A stretch of DNA of 64,000 bases from Thiodiazotropha sp040793985 (GTDB taxonomy: Bacteria > Pseudomonadota > Gammaproteobacteria > Chromatiales > Chromatiaceae), in assembly GCA_040793985.1 (NCBI GenBank), contig JBFNJI010000003.1, positions 682,001 through 746,000 of the forward strand. The letters run 5' to 3'. Under the pieces are notes generated by a model. That model saw only the letters and a list, made by a program, of their open reading frames with translations, was not told the DNA's origin and ran no database searches. Of the stretch, positions 8,824 to 18,245 are shown piece after piece (positions within the stretch are counted from its first letter, which is position 1; each line of letters begins with the position of its first letter). The position numbers and the translations under genes are program-made.

Positions 8824-9365
8824 GGATTGACAATCTCCTCGCTTTGTTGGCTTGATACCGCGTGATCTTCATCAGTGGGTAACACGGTTATGCTGTGGCT
8901 TGGGCAGACCGCCACGCAGGCGCCACAACCGCTGCACAACGAGAGATCGGGTAGTGGTTTTGACCGGCCTCCGGTTTGCAGCTGGAAACGAATCGCCCGC
9001 TCTTCGCAAATATCGCCGCAACTTCTGCAGACGACACCATTGAGAGAGAGACAGGAGGGCTCGATCTCGATGCCGAGAGACCATGGCGGGAGGGCCGGGT
9101 CTCCTGGAAAGGCAAGTGCCTGGGGTTCGCAGCGCTTCACGCAATCGCCGCAGAATGTGCATTGACCCCGGTTGAAATCGATCGCGGGGTAGCCGCCGGA
9201 TCCTTTTCTGATGATTTTGGCTCTACAGGCCTCGATACAGTCGCCGCATCGGTTGCACTGTTCAACAAATGAAATCTCCTCAATTGCCCAGGGTGGACGG
9301 ATCTCTCGACGTCGACCGCTGAGATCGCCATGTAGGAGCTGAGTTCTTGCTATGGATGCCTGCAC
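8820..9365 (-). CDS. napF: NapF, ferredoxin-type protein of the nap operon
   Basis: First gene of the nap operon. A 181-residue cytoplasmic iron-sulfur protein with CNRCGDCIEAC, CTFCGDCVKRC, a looser CRSCGDIC and CSGCGACVAVC motifs. NapF is thought to help insert or reduce clusters in NapA in the cytoplasm. The start is GTG 9365, which gives the usual NapF N-terminus with a basic SGRRREIRPPW stretch. No strong ribosome binding site is visible, so the exact start is less sure. About 100 bases separate it from the FNR box. Confidence 0.92.
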   Translation of the reverse strand: MQASIARTQLLHGDLSGRRREIRPPWAIEEISFVEQCNRCGDCIEACRAKIIRKGSGGYPAIDFNRGQCTFCGDCVKRCEPQALAFPGDPALPPWSLGIEIEPSCLSLNGVVCRSCGDICEERAIRFQLQTGGRSKPLPDLSLCSGCGACVAVCPSHSITVLPTDEDHAVSSQQSEEIVNP

Positions 9366-9467
9366 AGTCTCGCCTCGATCGAGCTACCAGAATAAGCACT
9401 TGCACATTATGCGTCAGCGACCGCTTCAGAGTGAAGCAGAGTGTTTCACCAGTATCGCGAAGACGCT

Positions 9468-9481
9468 TTGATGAGGATCAA
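9468..9481 (-). promoter_or_regulatory. FNR/ANR box in front of napF
   Basis: TTGAT-GAGG-ATCAA, a perfect match to the FNR consensus TTGATNNNNATCAA. Its centre is about 109 bases from the napF start. It implies oxygen-controlled nap transcription, and an fnr gene is present at 33740-34498. Confidence 0.85.
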
Positions 9482-9526
9482 GAATTTGTGCAAAAAGTTA
9501 AGAATTTCTTAATATTTTCAACAACT

Positions 9527-9542
9527 TACCAATATATTGGTA
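9527..9542 (-). promoter_or_regulatory. NarL/NarP-type 7-2-7 site 1
   Basis: TACCAAT-AT-ATTGGTA is a perfect inverted repeat of two NarL/NarP heptamers with the two-base spacing that NarP requires. It lies 60 bp (centre to centre) upstream of the FNR box with respect to napF. Confidence 0.75.
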
Positions 9543-9550
9543 GTTGGTGT

Positions 9551-9566
9551 TACTACTATGTGGGTA
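9551..9566 (-). promoter_or_regulatory. NarL/NarP-type 7-2-7 site 2
   Basis: TACTACT-AT-GTGGGTA is an imperfect copy of the same 7-2-7 arrangement, 24 bp (centre to centre) from site 1, so both would sit close to the same face of the DNA. It lies between narL and the nap promoter. Confidence 0.6.
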
Positions 9567-9627
9567 GCTGATATATCGTTTGAGATAGCTGCTTGGAGGG
9601 GCTACTCAGCGACTCCCTCGACATCGT

Positions 9628-10302
9628 TCAAAGGGTAGATTTCCGGAGCGTGGTAATGCCTTCGTTCAAGGCCCATACAGCGGCTTCGGTACGGGAGTGG
9701 AGATTGAGCTTCTTTAGCAGATGTTTGACATGCACCTTGACCGTCCCTTCGGTAATTTGCAGCACGCTTGCTATCTGTTTGTTGCTCTGGCCCTGGGCAA
9801 TGCACTGCAGGATCTCTCTCTCCCTGGTGGTGAGCGTGGAGATGGGATCTTTCTCTGCGAGCTTGCCGTCGTCCCGCAGCGCTTTTGCCAGCAACTGGGT
9901 CAGATGATCGCTGATCACCAGGGAGCCGTTTACCGCCATGCGGATCGATTTGAGAATATCCTCGGGTTCCATATCCTTCAGGAGATACCCGTCCGCTCCC
10001 ATGCGCAGGGCAGACAGGACATCCTCTTCGTGATCGGATACGGTAAGCATCAGCACCCTGGAGTCTATCGCCTCGTCCCTGATTGCTTTCAGGGTCTCGA
10101 GTCCGTTCATACCTTTCATATTGATATCGAGCAGGATCAGGTCGGGATTGAACTGCTTTGCCACTACCAGTCCATCCGGTCCGTTGGCGGCCTCACCCAC
10201 CAGTTCCAAGGTCTCATCCATGTCGATCAGGTCGGAGACCCCCTTTCTGAAGAGAGGATGATCGTCGATTGTCAGTACGGTGTATGTCTGCTGCTCAGCC
10301 AT
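9628..10302 (-). CDS. narL: NarL/NarP-family response regulator
   Basis: A 224-residue two-component regulator. The receiver domain has acidic DDH near residue 17-19, the phosphoacceptor Asp in LILLDINMKG and the switch Lys in GYLLKD. The C-terminal LuxR/GerE helix-turn-helix has TTREREILQCIAQGQSNKQIA and GTVKVHVKHLL, typical of NarL. It overlaps the sensor gene by 8 bases, so the two are co-translated. Its likely targets are the two 7-2-7 sites directly downstream, at the nap promoter. NarL and NarP cannot be told apart from sequence here. Confidence 0.9.
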   Translation of the reverse strand: MAEQQTYTVLTIDDHPLFRKGVSDLIDMDETLELVGEAANGPDGLVVAKQFNPDLILLDINMKGMNGLETLKAIRDEAIDSRVLMLTVSDHEEDVLSALRMGADGYLLKDMEPEDILKSIRMAVNGSLVISDHLTQLLAKALRDDGKLAEKDPISTLTTREREILQCIAQGQSNKQIASVLQITEGTVKVHVKHLLKKLNLHSRTEAAVWALNEGITTLRKSTL

Positions 10303-12229
10303 GTTTTAATTGCTCGATTAACAACTTTTTGGATTCGGTATTGGATGCATCCGTGATATTGAAATTTAGATTGATCCGGGTTCCGCCACCTTGCGGTTCG
10401 TCTATCGTCAACATGCCTCCCAGCCACTCGGCCCGCTCCTTCATGATCGGCAGACCGTAGTGCTGCATCATATCACCTTCGCCGTTAATTCCGATGCCGT
10501 CATCCTCGATGCTGATATTGACCTTGCCTGCCTGGTCACAGGTCAGTGATACCCGGGCATGGGTTGCGTTGGCATGGCGTATGACATTCGAAAGTGCTTC
10601 ACGGATGATCTGTATAATATGAATTTCGGCGTTGGGGTTGAATTGGCAATTGCCGATCCGGTTGATGAAGTCGATGGGAATTCCGGATCTGTTCTCAAAC
10701 TCGGCTACGGTCTCGCTGAGGAGTTTACCGAGCTCGGCATCGCTGACCTTAAGCCTGAACGTGGTCAACAGTTCACGCAACTGGCGATAGGCGCCGTTGA
10801 GTGCTGAGCGCAGCGCGGCGCTGACCAGGAGAATCTCTCTTTTATCGCGTTCCTCGTGTATCGACTTTTCCAGCTTGGCCACCTGTATCTTCAGATAGGA
10901 GAGGGACTGCGCTATGGAGTCATGCAGCTCTCTTGCGATGACGCTGCGTTCCTCCATCAGGGAGAGCTTGCGGTTCTGGGTTACCTGCTTGGCAACGTTG
11001 ATTGCCAGCGCAATATGGCTGGCTACAGTCTCCAACAGGCGTTGTTGCCACTCTTCTAGCTTCGTGCTTTCGGAAAACTCCACCAACAACACCCCATACT
11101 GTTGAATCTTGTCCCTGATCGGTACCGAGAAAACATTGATTTCCATGGTCGATCCCGGATCGACGAACTTGAAGCTATGGGAACTGCCGTTGCCGAGGCA
11201 GCGGGCGCACTGATTCTCAAACTTGTCCTGCGACAGGATATCGTTGTTTCGTGTCGAGGCATAGCGATAGGCGTGGTCATCGCCGGGTTGACCGAGGCAG
11301 ATGGTGCCATTGTTGACATCCAGCAGTGACTCGATGTCATGGATCACCGCTATCAGCACTGACTCGCTTAACGAGGAGTCGCTCAAGCGCTTGGTCGCGG
11401 AATAGAGCAGTTCCAGGGAGCGGTTACTCTGCTCCAGGTCATGGGTTTTTTCACGTACCCGGTACTCCAGATCGGAGTAGATGACGGATAGATCCTCAGC
11501 CATGACGTTGAAAGCCTGGCCCAGTTGACCCAGTTCGTCGTCACCGAGATAGCGGCTGCGAACCGAGAAGTCGCCATGGCGTGCCGCATTGGCACAGGCA
11601 AGCAGGTTGCGCAGGGGATTGAGTACCCGGGTCTTGGTCAGGTAGAGGCTCACCAGGGTGACAAAAAAGGTTAGGGTCAGCAGTACGATCTGGATGATCC
11701 TGAGTTGCTGGTTCTTCTTCTCGGCGTCGATCTCCAGGGCCTCGACAAAGTCGTGGATATGATCAACGAAATTGTCAACTAGCGACAGATAGTTGCGCTG
11801 GCTGGAATCAAGCAGGCGTCTCTCCTCTGCGGTGAGTGGAATGGAAGCACTCAATCTCAAATACTCTTCAAGACTGGGAAGCATCAGCTGCTGCCACTGG
11901 GACTCGACCTGGTGGTAGGTTTCGGTGACATTCACATGGGGTCCCTTGGTGAGAACGTCATGGATGCGGTGGCTGAACAGGCGCTGGTTATACTCCGACA
12001 CCAAGTTCCTGGTACGTGTCGTGGCCAGATGGTTGTCGAACTTGGTGCGGTGCACCAGGCTGCTTGCTATGCGATAGGACTGCATGCGCAAGGTGCCGGC
12101 CTGGTTGATGGCGGCGGCGTATCCCTCGGCGGTTTCCGCAATAATCATCGAACTCATCATGCCGGAAACGGCAAGGATGAAAAGAATGGTAATGACGGTT
12201 CCGAATCGGAGTAACAGTGAATTTTTCAA
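10295..12229 (-). CDS. narX: NarX/NarQ-type nitrate sensor histidine kinase
   Basis: Senses nitrate/nitrite in the periplasm and phosphorylates the adjacent regulator. The 644 residues show a first membrane helix (about 10-30), a P-box (residues 38-55, NQAGTLRMQSYRIA) which in NarX/NarQ binds nitrate, a second helix near 180-200, and a HAMP linker. A GAF-like central domain carries CARC, reminiscent of the NarX central cysteines. The HisKA_3 box has ARELHDSIAQSLSYL, and the HATPase has DDGIGI and GGGTRI. It is slightly longer than E. coli NarX. The gene order narX-narL-nap makes nap its obvious target. Confidence 0.9.
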   Translation of the reverse strand: MKNSLLLRFGTVITILFILAVSGMMSSMIIAETAEGYAAAINQAGTLRMQSYRIASSLVHRTKFDNHLATTRTRNLVSEYNQRLFSHRIHDVLTKGPHVNVTETYHQVESQWQQLMLPSLEEYLRLSASIPLTAEERRLLDSSQRNYLSLVDNFVDHIHDFVEALEIDAEKKNQQLRIIQIVLLTLTFFVTLVSLYLTKTRVLNPLRNLLACANAARHGDFSVRSRYLGDDELGQLGQAFNVMAEDLSVIYSDLEYRVREKTHDLEQSNRSLELLYSATKRLSDSSLSESVLIAVIHDIESLLDVNNGTICLGQPGDDHAYRYASTRNNDILSQDKFENQCARCLGNGSSHSFKFVDPGSTMEINVFSVPIRDKIQQYGVLLVEFSESTKLEEWQQRLLETVASHIALAINVAKQVTQNRKLSLMEERSVIARELHDSIAQSLSYLKIQVAKLEKSIHEERDKREILLVSAALRSALNGAYRQLRELLTTFRLKVSDAELGKLLSETVAEFENRSGIPIDFINRIGNCQFNPNAEIHIIQIIREALSNVIRHANATHARVSLTCDQAGKVNISIEDDGIGINGEGDMMQHYGLPIMKERAEWLGGMLTIDEPQGGGTRINLNFNITDASNTESKKLLIEQLKHG

Positions 12230-12369
12230 TGGCGGACACTCGGATTTAGACTCTCATGGGGATCGATGTTAGCAGTGTGCGACTATGCCGTCAGCCATGG
12301 GGCCGGTCACCGATTGCCTCGGCATGGGATGCGAGTGCGCTCACACAGCGGATTCGGTCGAATGGGGGG

Positions 12370-14298
12370 CTATCCGCTGTTTTTCGGGGCAATCGAGTGA
12401 TTGCTCAGCAACGGCAGTGGTATATGCAGGGCCGACCCGATTGCTCTCAGGAGCTCCAGCTCTTCGGCCGTGGCCTGGCTGTCGGTCAGGATGGTATCCA
12501 CCAGCGCCAGGATGAGACGCTCCTTCTCTCTGTTACTGAGTCTGTCGAGGTGCTTCAATGCCTGTTCCAGCATGCTCACCCAATCGCCGGGCAAATTCGG
12601 GGGAAGCATTGCAATCCCCGCACGCATGATACCGTTCTTATAGCCGCGCTGTGCCAAATCCCGGTCTCTATGGCCGACATGTGCGAGGACGGCAATCACA
12701 TCCCTGACCGCCGCTGCCTGGGACTCCAGGGTAGCGCTACCCCCGCTCCTGCTCTGGGCGGGATTGATCGAATCGTTGAGATGGAGGCTGATCACCTTCG
12801 CGAGGAGAAACTCAAAGACCTCTATCTTGCCGTCGAGATGGACGATCTCATTCACCGTATCGAGCAGGCGCTGGATAAACTCGGTGGGTCGTCGCTTCAA
12901 TGCAGGGAAGGCGATTTCCAGCAGTGGAAGGCGCTGCTCAGGCAGTACGGGCAGCGCGGATTGTGCAAGATAACGCACCTGGGTCTCGCTCTCCGCACCG
13001 AGGCTGCTGGCGATGGTGAGAAGCTGTTGCTCACGGATGGCCTCATCCCTGTCGAGGAGGATGGAGAGCAGCAATTCCGGTGCCCACTCCGTGGAGCGAG
13101 CGGCCGAGAGCAGGCTGGGGGGCAGGCTTGCAGCCAGCGCCGCCGCAGCGACGATGCGCTCCCAATCGGGCCGGCCGATATCTTCGATAATGGTGCGGGG
13201 GTCGAAGGGTGTGCGTTTAGTGGCGCCCTGGGCCGCTGAATCCTGCTTATCTGCCCTGCTGCGCATCCGCCTCTGCATGCGCTTTGCAATGTCTGCCAGC
13301 TCCTCATGCCGAAAACCGGGTTCGATTCGCTGAATGCGTTCGACGATCGGCGGGTGAGTGGCGAAGAGGGCGGCGCTGGCACCCTCGCCGAAGAGCATGT
13401 GGGCGATCTCCTCGCTGTCTTTCGCCAATGTCGCACCCTGGGAGTGTACCGCGATTTTTTTCAAGGCGCCGGCGATGCCTTGGGGATTGCGGGTGAACTG
13501 TACCGCAGAGGCATCGGCAAGGTACTCCCGCTGACGGGAGACGGCGGCCTTGATCCAGCGTGCAAAGAAGAGACCGATGTAGCCGATGGCGGTAAGTGCG
13601 GCGGCAAAGAGAATGATTGCGCCGCCATTTTTTCTCGATCCCGAAGAGATCCGGCTACCGGAGAGAATCCTCCGTCCGGCGATGGCCAGCACCATAATGC
13701 CAAACAGGGCACCTATGAGATGGATATTGAGGCGCATATCCCCATTGAAGATATGGCTGAACTCATGGGCGATGACACCCTGCAGCTCCTCGCGGTTGAG
13801 GTTCTCCAGGGTTCCCCTGGTAACCGCCACCGCGGCATCGCTGGGCGAATAACCGGCGGCAAAGGCATTGATCCCAGGCTCCTGTTCCATGATGTAGATT
13901 TCAGGTACCGGAACACCGGAAGCGATAGCAATCTCTTCCACTACATTGCGCAGACGCTGGCGCTGCGGATCCTTCGGATCGGCTTCAACCGGAACCCCGC
14001 CCATCTGCCGTGCCACCGCACCACCTCCATCCCTGAGGCTGGCGCTTCGATAGAGGCTGGCAAATCCGATCACGGCGCCAGTACCTCCCGTTCCGAACAG
14101 CAGGATAGTGCTGTGGTTGGCGAGAAACTCACCGAGACTGCTGGCCTTTCCCGTCAGCGACTGATCCATGATGTTGCTGAACAGCAACATCAATACGCCG
14201 TCGACGGCCAGGATGATGGCGATGACGGCAAGGAGAAAAAGCAGCACCAGGCGACGGGTATTGCGTTTGGCCTCGTCTTGGCGTTCGAAGAAGTTCAC
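12370..14298 (-). CDS. M48 family membrane metalloprotease with long C-terminal extension
   Basis: A zinc metallopeptidase of the inner membrane. Two helices lie in the first 85 residues and two more near 190-250. The zinc motif is HEFSH at 178-182, with the downstream EYLADASAV supplying the third ligand, as in HtpX and related M48B proteins. At 642 residues it is about twice the usual length. The last 300 residues are helical, unrelated to the protease, and resemble a TerB-like or helical-repeat adaptor. It lies 49 bases downstream of lemA, a pairing seen in many bacteria and suggesting a shared envelope quality-control role. Confidence 0.85.
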   Translation of the reverse strand: MNFFERQDEAKRNTRRLVLLFLLAVIAIILAVDGVLMLLFSNIMDQSLTGKASSLGEFLANHSTILLFGTGGTGAVIGFASLYRSASLRDGGGAVARQMGGVPVEADPKDPQRQRLRNVVEEIAIASGVPVPEIYIMEQEPGINAFAAGYSPSDAAVAVTRGTLENLNREELQGVIAHEFSHIFNGDMRLNIHLIGALFGIMVLAIAGRRILSGSRISSGSRKNGGAIILFAAALTAIGYIGLFFARWIKAAVSRQREYLADASAVQFTRNPQGIAGALKKIAVHSQGATLAKDSEEIAHMLFGEGASAALFATHPPIVERIQRIEPGFRHEELADIAKRMQRRMRSRADKQDSAAQGATKRTPFDPRTIIEDIGRPDWERIVAAAALAASLPPSLLSAARSTEWAPELLLSILLDRDEAIREQQLLTIASSLGAESETQVRYLAQSALPVLPEQRLPLLEIAFPALKRRPTEFIQRLLDTVNEIVHLDGKIEVFEFLLAKVISLHLNDSINPAQSRSGGSATLESQAAAVRDVIAVLAHVGHRDRDLAQRGYKNGIMRAGIAMLPPNLPGDWVSMLEQALKHLDRLSNREKERLILALVDTILTDSQATAEELELLRAIGSALHIPLPLLSNHSIAPKNSG

Positions 14299-14347
14299 GA
14301 TCTATGAGTGGAATTAACGGATCAGAAGCCCTTTATCGAGCCGGCTC

Positions 14348-14938
14348 TCAGTTGAAGGATACCTGGGGCACCTCGCGTTTCACCTCGTCCTCAATCTCAA
14401 GCAGTTGCGCGGCCTGAAAACGGAACCAGCCGGCAATGACATTGCTGGGGAAGGACTCCCGGTCAATGTTGTACTGCATCACCGCATCGTTAAAGGCCTG
14501 GCGGGCGAAGGCCACCTTGTTTTCGGTGCTCACAAGCTCTTCCGAGAGCTGCATCATGTTCTCGTTGGCCTTGAGGTCCGGATAGGCCTCCGCCAGGGCA
14601 AAGAGTCTTCCAAGGGCACCGCTGAGGCCTTGTTCCGCCTCGCTGAGCTGTTTCATCGCATCGGGGTTGGAGGGGTCCTTGACGGCCTGCTGCAAACCGC
14701 TCACAGCACGGTTGCGCGCCTCGATCACCGCCTCCAGGGTATCTCTCTCGTGTTGCATATAGCCCTTGGCCGTTTCCACCAGATTGGGAATCAGGTCATA
14801 CCGCCTGGTGAGTTGTACGTCGATCTGAGCGAAGGCGTTCTGATAGCGGTTGCGCCCGGCAATGAGCTTGTTGTAGATGGCGACACCGAATCCGATGATG
14901 CCCAGGGCGATAACCAGTAGCACGATCATTGTTGTCAT
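14348..14938 (-). CDS. lemA: LemA family protein
   Basis: A small membrane-anchored helical protein (196 aa from the chosen start). One N-terminal helix (about 4-22) is followed by the conserved NRYQNAFAQIDVQLTRRYDL stretch, and the C-terminal part has FNDAVMQYNIDRESFPSN, both hallmarks of LemA. Its function is unclear in general. Here, as often, it precedes an M48 protease. I chose ATG 14938 because AAGAGGA lies about nine bases upstream; an in-frame start at 14968 adds ten unlikely residues. Confidence 0.92.
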   Translation of the reverse strand: MTTMIVLLVIALGIIGFGVAIYNKLIAGRNRYQNAFAQIDVQLTRRYDLIPNLVETAKGYMQHERDTLEAVIEARNRAVSGLQQAVKDPSNPDAMKQLSEAEQGLSGALGRLFALAEAYPDLKANENMMQLSEELVSTENKVAFARQAFNDAVMQYNIDRESFPSNVIAGWFRFQAAQLLEIEDEVKREVPQVSFN

Positions 14939-15021
14939 TGCTTGCGATCCTCTTTGTGGTTCTGCCAAAGCTGAGGTGTGTCGAATGAATTTTATGCACC
15001 AGCTGAATAAATTGCAGTAGT

Positions 15022-16452
15022 CTACTTAAAATTTAACAACATTCTGTTGAGCATCGCCGCTAGTTTTCGTTTTATCCTTAACCCCAGGCTGAGTGGCTTC
15101 ACATTCAGTTCTGGCACAGTGGCTACGATTGAATCGATCATCTGGCGGAGCCTGAGGGTGGTCTGTCTTGCTTCCCCCGGGGTCGCCGGCCTGTTATGGA
15201 TATGCTTTTTTGTGCGTCGCAATATGTGGTCATAGATAAACAGGTTCTGGTAGTCGGTTTGCAATCCCTTGGCTGCAATGAGCGCAGCCAATTCGTAACA
15301 GTGCCCCGTTTTTACACCCTCCATTCGGAGATGATCGGCACGATGATAAAGATAAGCCGGAAGCGAGTAGGGGATCGTTTTGCCGATATCGAAAATAGTC
15401 TCTGTGTCAGCTATCCGTTCCGCCAACTCCAGTGGTTTGTCCAGGGAACAGTTGAACTGACTGTTGAGCGCTTTTTCTATCTCTTCCGCTAGGGACTTCT
15501 CATCGAAGGGCGTCTTTGATTTGGTTGCGGATATGTAGTAGTTGATCATATGACCGAGACGGACGCGGTTGTCGTTTTTTGTCTGCTTGCCGGTTTTTGC
15601 GCGGTAATAGGTCGCAAGCCGGGAGTCGGCCTTGGGATCTGTCTGGAATCTGATGGGTCGATCGGACAGGTAGGCGATCAGGGAGGCGGGATGCGGCAGC
15701 AGAATGGTTGCATGTTTATAGCCGGCCTGCAGCGCCAGTTGCTGAAGCTGTTCCTTGGAGGGTAGATAGTAGTGCGCACCAGGTGACAGCGCGGCATAGA
15801 GTGTCCCCGGTTCAATATCCGTTTGCAATGCAGAGGAACAGGGTGTGGTAATGAGCAGTATGCCATCCGGCTCCAGGTAGGTACGCATCTCCTTGAGGAA
15901 TGCCAGCGGGTCGGGGACATGCTCCAGGACCTCGGTGGCGTAGATGAGACTGAAATGTCTGTCATGCAGCTCTTCCGCTTCGTGGGTATAGGCGTTGACG
16001 ATCGGGATATTCAATAACTCCGCGCCTTTGACGCCATAGGCGGAGGGTTCGACTCCTACCACGTCAACACCCCAGATCGTATGGCAATAGTCGAGGGTGA
16101 CGCCGACATTGCAGCCAACCTCCAACACAGAACTGAAACGATGAAACGGGAGCCGCTCTAGCAGGGGTATCTTCCAAACCAGGCCTGATGTCAGCTCCAG
16201 ATAGTCGTATATAAGGTAGATGAAATTTGGATCCTCCAGAACCTTATCCGGCGAGGGATAGGGGGCAATCATGTCGCTTGCGTTAAGCGTGAAAGCGCTC
16301 TGACAGTGACTGCATTGTGCGACTTCAACCCGGTCATATTCAGTATGCCAGTGTGCGGCGGTGAGTATGATGCTGTTGTCCTGGCTGTTACCGCAGACAA
16401 TGCAGGTTTGGTCAGTGTGTGTTGGAGGTGTAATCCATTCAACCCTTGGCAT
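15022..16452 (-). CDS. Class I SAM-dependent methyltransferase with N-terminal zinc motif
   Basis: A 476-residue protein. The N-terminus has two Cys pairs (CIVCG and CSHC, about residues 18-50), likely a zinc ribbon. A Rossmann methyltransferase domain (about 100-240) follows with VLEVGCNVG as the SAM loop and YATEVLEHVPDP...LLITTPC as motifs II-III. The last 200 residues are helical and of unknown role. The arrangement resembles methyltransferases of surface-sugar or small-metabolite pathways, but no partner enzymes are nearby. Substrate unknown. Confidence 0.8.
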   Translation of the reverse strand: MPRVEWITPPTHTDQTCIVCGNSQDNSIILTAAHWHTEYDRVEVAQCSHCQSAFTLNASDMIAPYPSPDKVLEDPNFIYLIYDYLELTSGLVWKIPLLERLPFHRFSSVLEVGCNVGVTLDYCHTIWGVDVVGVEPSAYGVKGAELLNIPIVNAYTHEAEELHDRHFSLIYATEVLEHVPDPLAFLKEMRTYLEPDGILLITTPCSSALQTDIEPGTLYAALSPGAHYYLPSKEQLQQLALQAGYKHATILLPHPASLIAYLSDRPIRFQTDPKADSRLATYYRAKTGKQTKNDNRVRLGHMINYYISATKSKTPFDEKSLAEEIEKALNSQFNCSLDKPLELAERIADTETIFDIGKTIPYSLPAYLYHRADHLRMEGVKTGHCYELAALIAAKGLQTDYQNLFIYDHILRRTKKHIHNRPATPGEARQTTLRLRQMIDSIVATVPELNVKPLSLGLRIKRKLAAMLNRMLLNFK

Positions 16453-16725
16453 GGAGTCTATCCCTGTTATTCATAGTGCCTCGCGGCAACATACAGGCCA
16501 GCTGTCGTTCGGGTCAATAGCAAATCCGCCAGAGTGATCCGGTACTCGTTGCGACAGATATTCAAACCACTGGCGGTGCAGGAATATCTCGGCACAATGT
16601 TATTATTTGCGCAGAGGATCAGAACAGTTGCAGAGCTGGCAGATCTCTTGATATTTTCTCGACACCTGGCAAATGGTCAGCTGTAGTGCCAATAAATTCC
16701 CATTGCAGAACAAGGAGCGAAATCG

Positions 16726-17514
16726 ATGCGCTGTCATGAAGTGGACTACGAAATTCTAGGATCAGAAATGCAACTGGTTGAGGTGGAACTCGATCCCGGC
16801 GAGACAGTGATTGCCGAGGCGGGCGCCATGACCTACATGGAGGAGGGAATAGATTTCGAGACCAAGATGGGCGACGGCTCCGATGCGGACGAGGGCCTGA
16901 TGGGGAAGCTGTTTTCCGCCGGCAAACGGGTCTTTACCGGCGAGTCCATATTTACCACCCATTTCACCAACCGGGGCTCCGGCAAGCAGCGAGTCTCCTT
17001 TGCGGCGCCCTATCCGGGGAATATCGTGCCCTTGAATATGCAAAAACTTGGGGAAAAGATCACCTGCCAGAAAGATGCCTTTCTCTGCGCGGCCCTGGGT
17101 ACCAAGGTTGATATCGCCTTCAATCGCCGGCTCGGGGTAGGGCTGTTCGGTGGCGAGGGATTTATCCTGCAGTCGCTGGAGGGGGATGGCATGGCCTTTA
17201 TCCAGGCCGGGGGCACGGTAGTCGAGAAGCGCCTCGAGGGTGAAACCCTGCGGGTGGATACCGGTTGCCTGGTCGGTTTTACCGGGGGCATAGACTACGA
17301 TATTCAGCGTGCCGGTAACCTTAAGTCGATGGTGTTCGGCGGTGAGGGATTGTTTCTGGCAACCCTCAAGGGTCATGGCACTGTGTGGCTGCAGAGTCTT
17401 CCGTTTTCGCGAATGGCAGATCGAATTCTCGCCAACGCACCCTCGGCGGGCGGCGGTGACCAGGGTGAGGGTTCGGTGCTCGGCGGTATAGGCCGTTTGC
17501 TCGATGGCAAGTAG
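16726..17514 (+). CDS. AIM24-like / TIGR00266 family protein
   Basis: A 262-residue soluble protein built of repeated beta strands. Its motifs match the TIGR00266/AIM24 group: VEVELDPGETVIAEAGAMTYM at the start, GLFGGEGFILQSLEGDG in the middle, and GEGLFLATLKGHGTVWLQSLPFSR near the end. Molecular function is not established for the family. The start is ATG 16726 behind AAGGAGCG. It converges with cobO, 27 bases away. Confidence 0.88.
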   Translation: MRCHEVDYEILGSEMQLVEVELDPGETVIAEAGAMTYMEEGIDFETKMGDGSDADEGLMGKLFSAGKRVFTGESIFTTHFTNRGSGKQRVSFAAPYPGNIVPLNMQKLGEKITCQKDAFLCAALGTKVDIAFNRRLGVGLFGGEGFILQSLEGDGMAFIQAGGTVVEKRLEGETLRVDTGCLVGFTGGIDYDIQRAGNLKSMVFGGEGLFLATLKGHGTVWLQSLPFSRMADRILANAPSAGGGDQGEGSVLGGIGRLLDGK

Positions 17515-17541
17515 ATCAGTGCCGAATTTTGCAGCGGCCGC

Positions 17542-18078
17542 TTAGAACTCAATCCCCTGCTCGGCATCTATGCCCTGCTCGAAGACGTGTTTTACCAAGT
17601 GCATTTCGGTCACTGTATCGGCGATGGCTGTGACCTCCTCGGGGGCGTCTCTCCCGGTTAGGATCAGGTGCATCCAGGCCGGTTTCTCCCGCACGATGAA
17701 GCTGGCGATCTCCCCGCCGCCGATCCAGCCGTATTGGCAGACATAGTTGATTTCATCCAGCACCACCAGGTCGTAGTGTTGGCTGCGGATCTTCTCCTGA
17801 CAGAGCTGCCAGATCTCCCGGCTCGTGGCGCGGTCCTGCTCTGGATTCTTGGTGTCCCGGGTAAAACCGTCCCCCAGGGCATGCCACTCGATATTCTCAA
17901 AACGGCTTGCCGCCTGCTGTTCCCCCGTTTTCCACTTGCCCTTGATGAACTGAATCACCAGGACCTGCATACCCCAACCGGCCGCCCTGAATGCGGTGCC
18001 GAAGGCACAGGATGATTTGCCCTTGCCGTTGCCGGTGAGGACCAGGGTAATCCCGTTACGTTTATTGCGCGATTTCAT
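17542..18078 (-). CDS. cobO: Corrinoid adenosyltransferase CobO/BtuR
   Basis: Transfers the adenosyl group of ATP to cob(I)alamin or cob(I)yrinic acid diamide in the cytoplasm. The 178 residues carry the modified P-loop GNGKGKSS (about 17-24), VLDEINYV as the Walker B-like site, and the conserved KHVFEQGIDAEQGIEF end. No other cobalamin genes are in the window, so it may serve salvage as well as synthesis. It is divergent from the iron transporter, with a Fur-like site between them. Confidence 0.95.
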   Translation of the reverse strand: MKSRNKRNGITLVLTGNGKGKSSCAFGTAFRAAGWGMQVLVIQFIKGKWKTGEQQAASRFENIEWHALGDGFTRDTKNPEQDRATSREIWQLCQEKIRSQHYDLVVLDEINYVCQYGWIGGGEIASFIVREKPAWMHLILTGRDAPEEVTAIADTVTEMHLVKHVFEQGIDAEQGIEF

Positions 18079-18172
18079 AAATTATCCTTCCTTGAGACCG
18101 GCTGAGATGCTGATCATGCGGCCACTGCAGCTGAACCGGTACCCGACAGCTTATAAACAGATCGTTGAAAAT

Positions 18173-18197
18173 CTAAATAATAATCGTTATCATTAAT
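18173..18197 (+). promoter_or_regulatory. Candidate Fur box(es)
   Basis: Two overlapping 19-bp windows (18173-18191 on the minus strand and 18179-18197 on the plus strand) each match the Fur consensus at 13 of 19 positions by my hand count. The site lies between cobO and fbpA, about 50 bases before the fbpA start, where repression of an iron transporter is expected. Confidence 0.6.
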
Positions 18198-18245
18198 ATT
18201 ATTCCTGAATCATCTATACTGAATGAGCATCAATTGGAGGCATTT

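Noticed and set aside
12256..13239. Plus-strand frame opposite the M48 protease gene
   Set aside because: Composition is Arg/Gln/Gly-rich without motifs. The opposite strand has a coherent protein.
13306..14307. Plus-strand frame opposite the M48 core
   Set aside because: Overlaps the region that encodes HEFSH and membrane helices on the minus strand.
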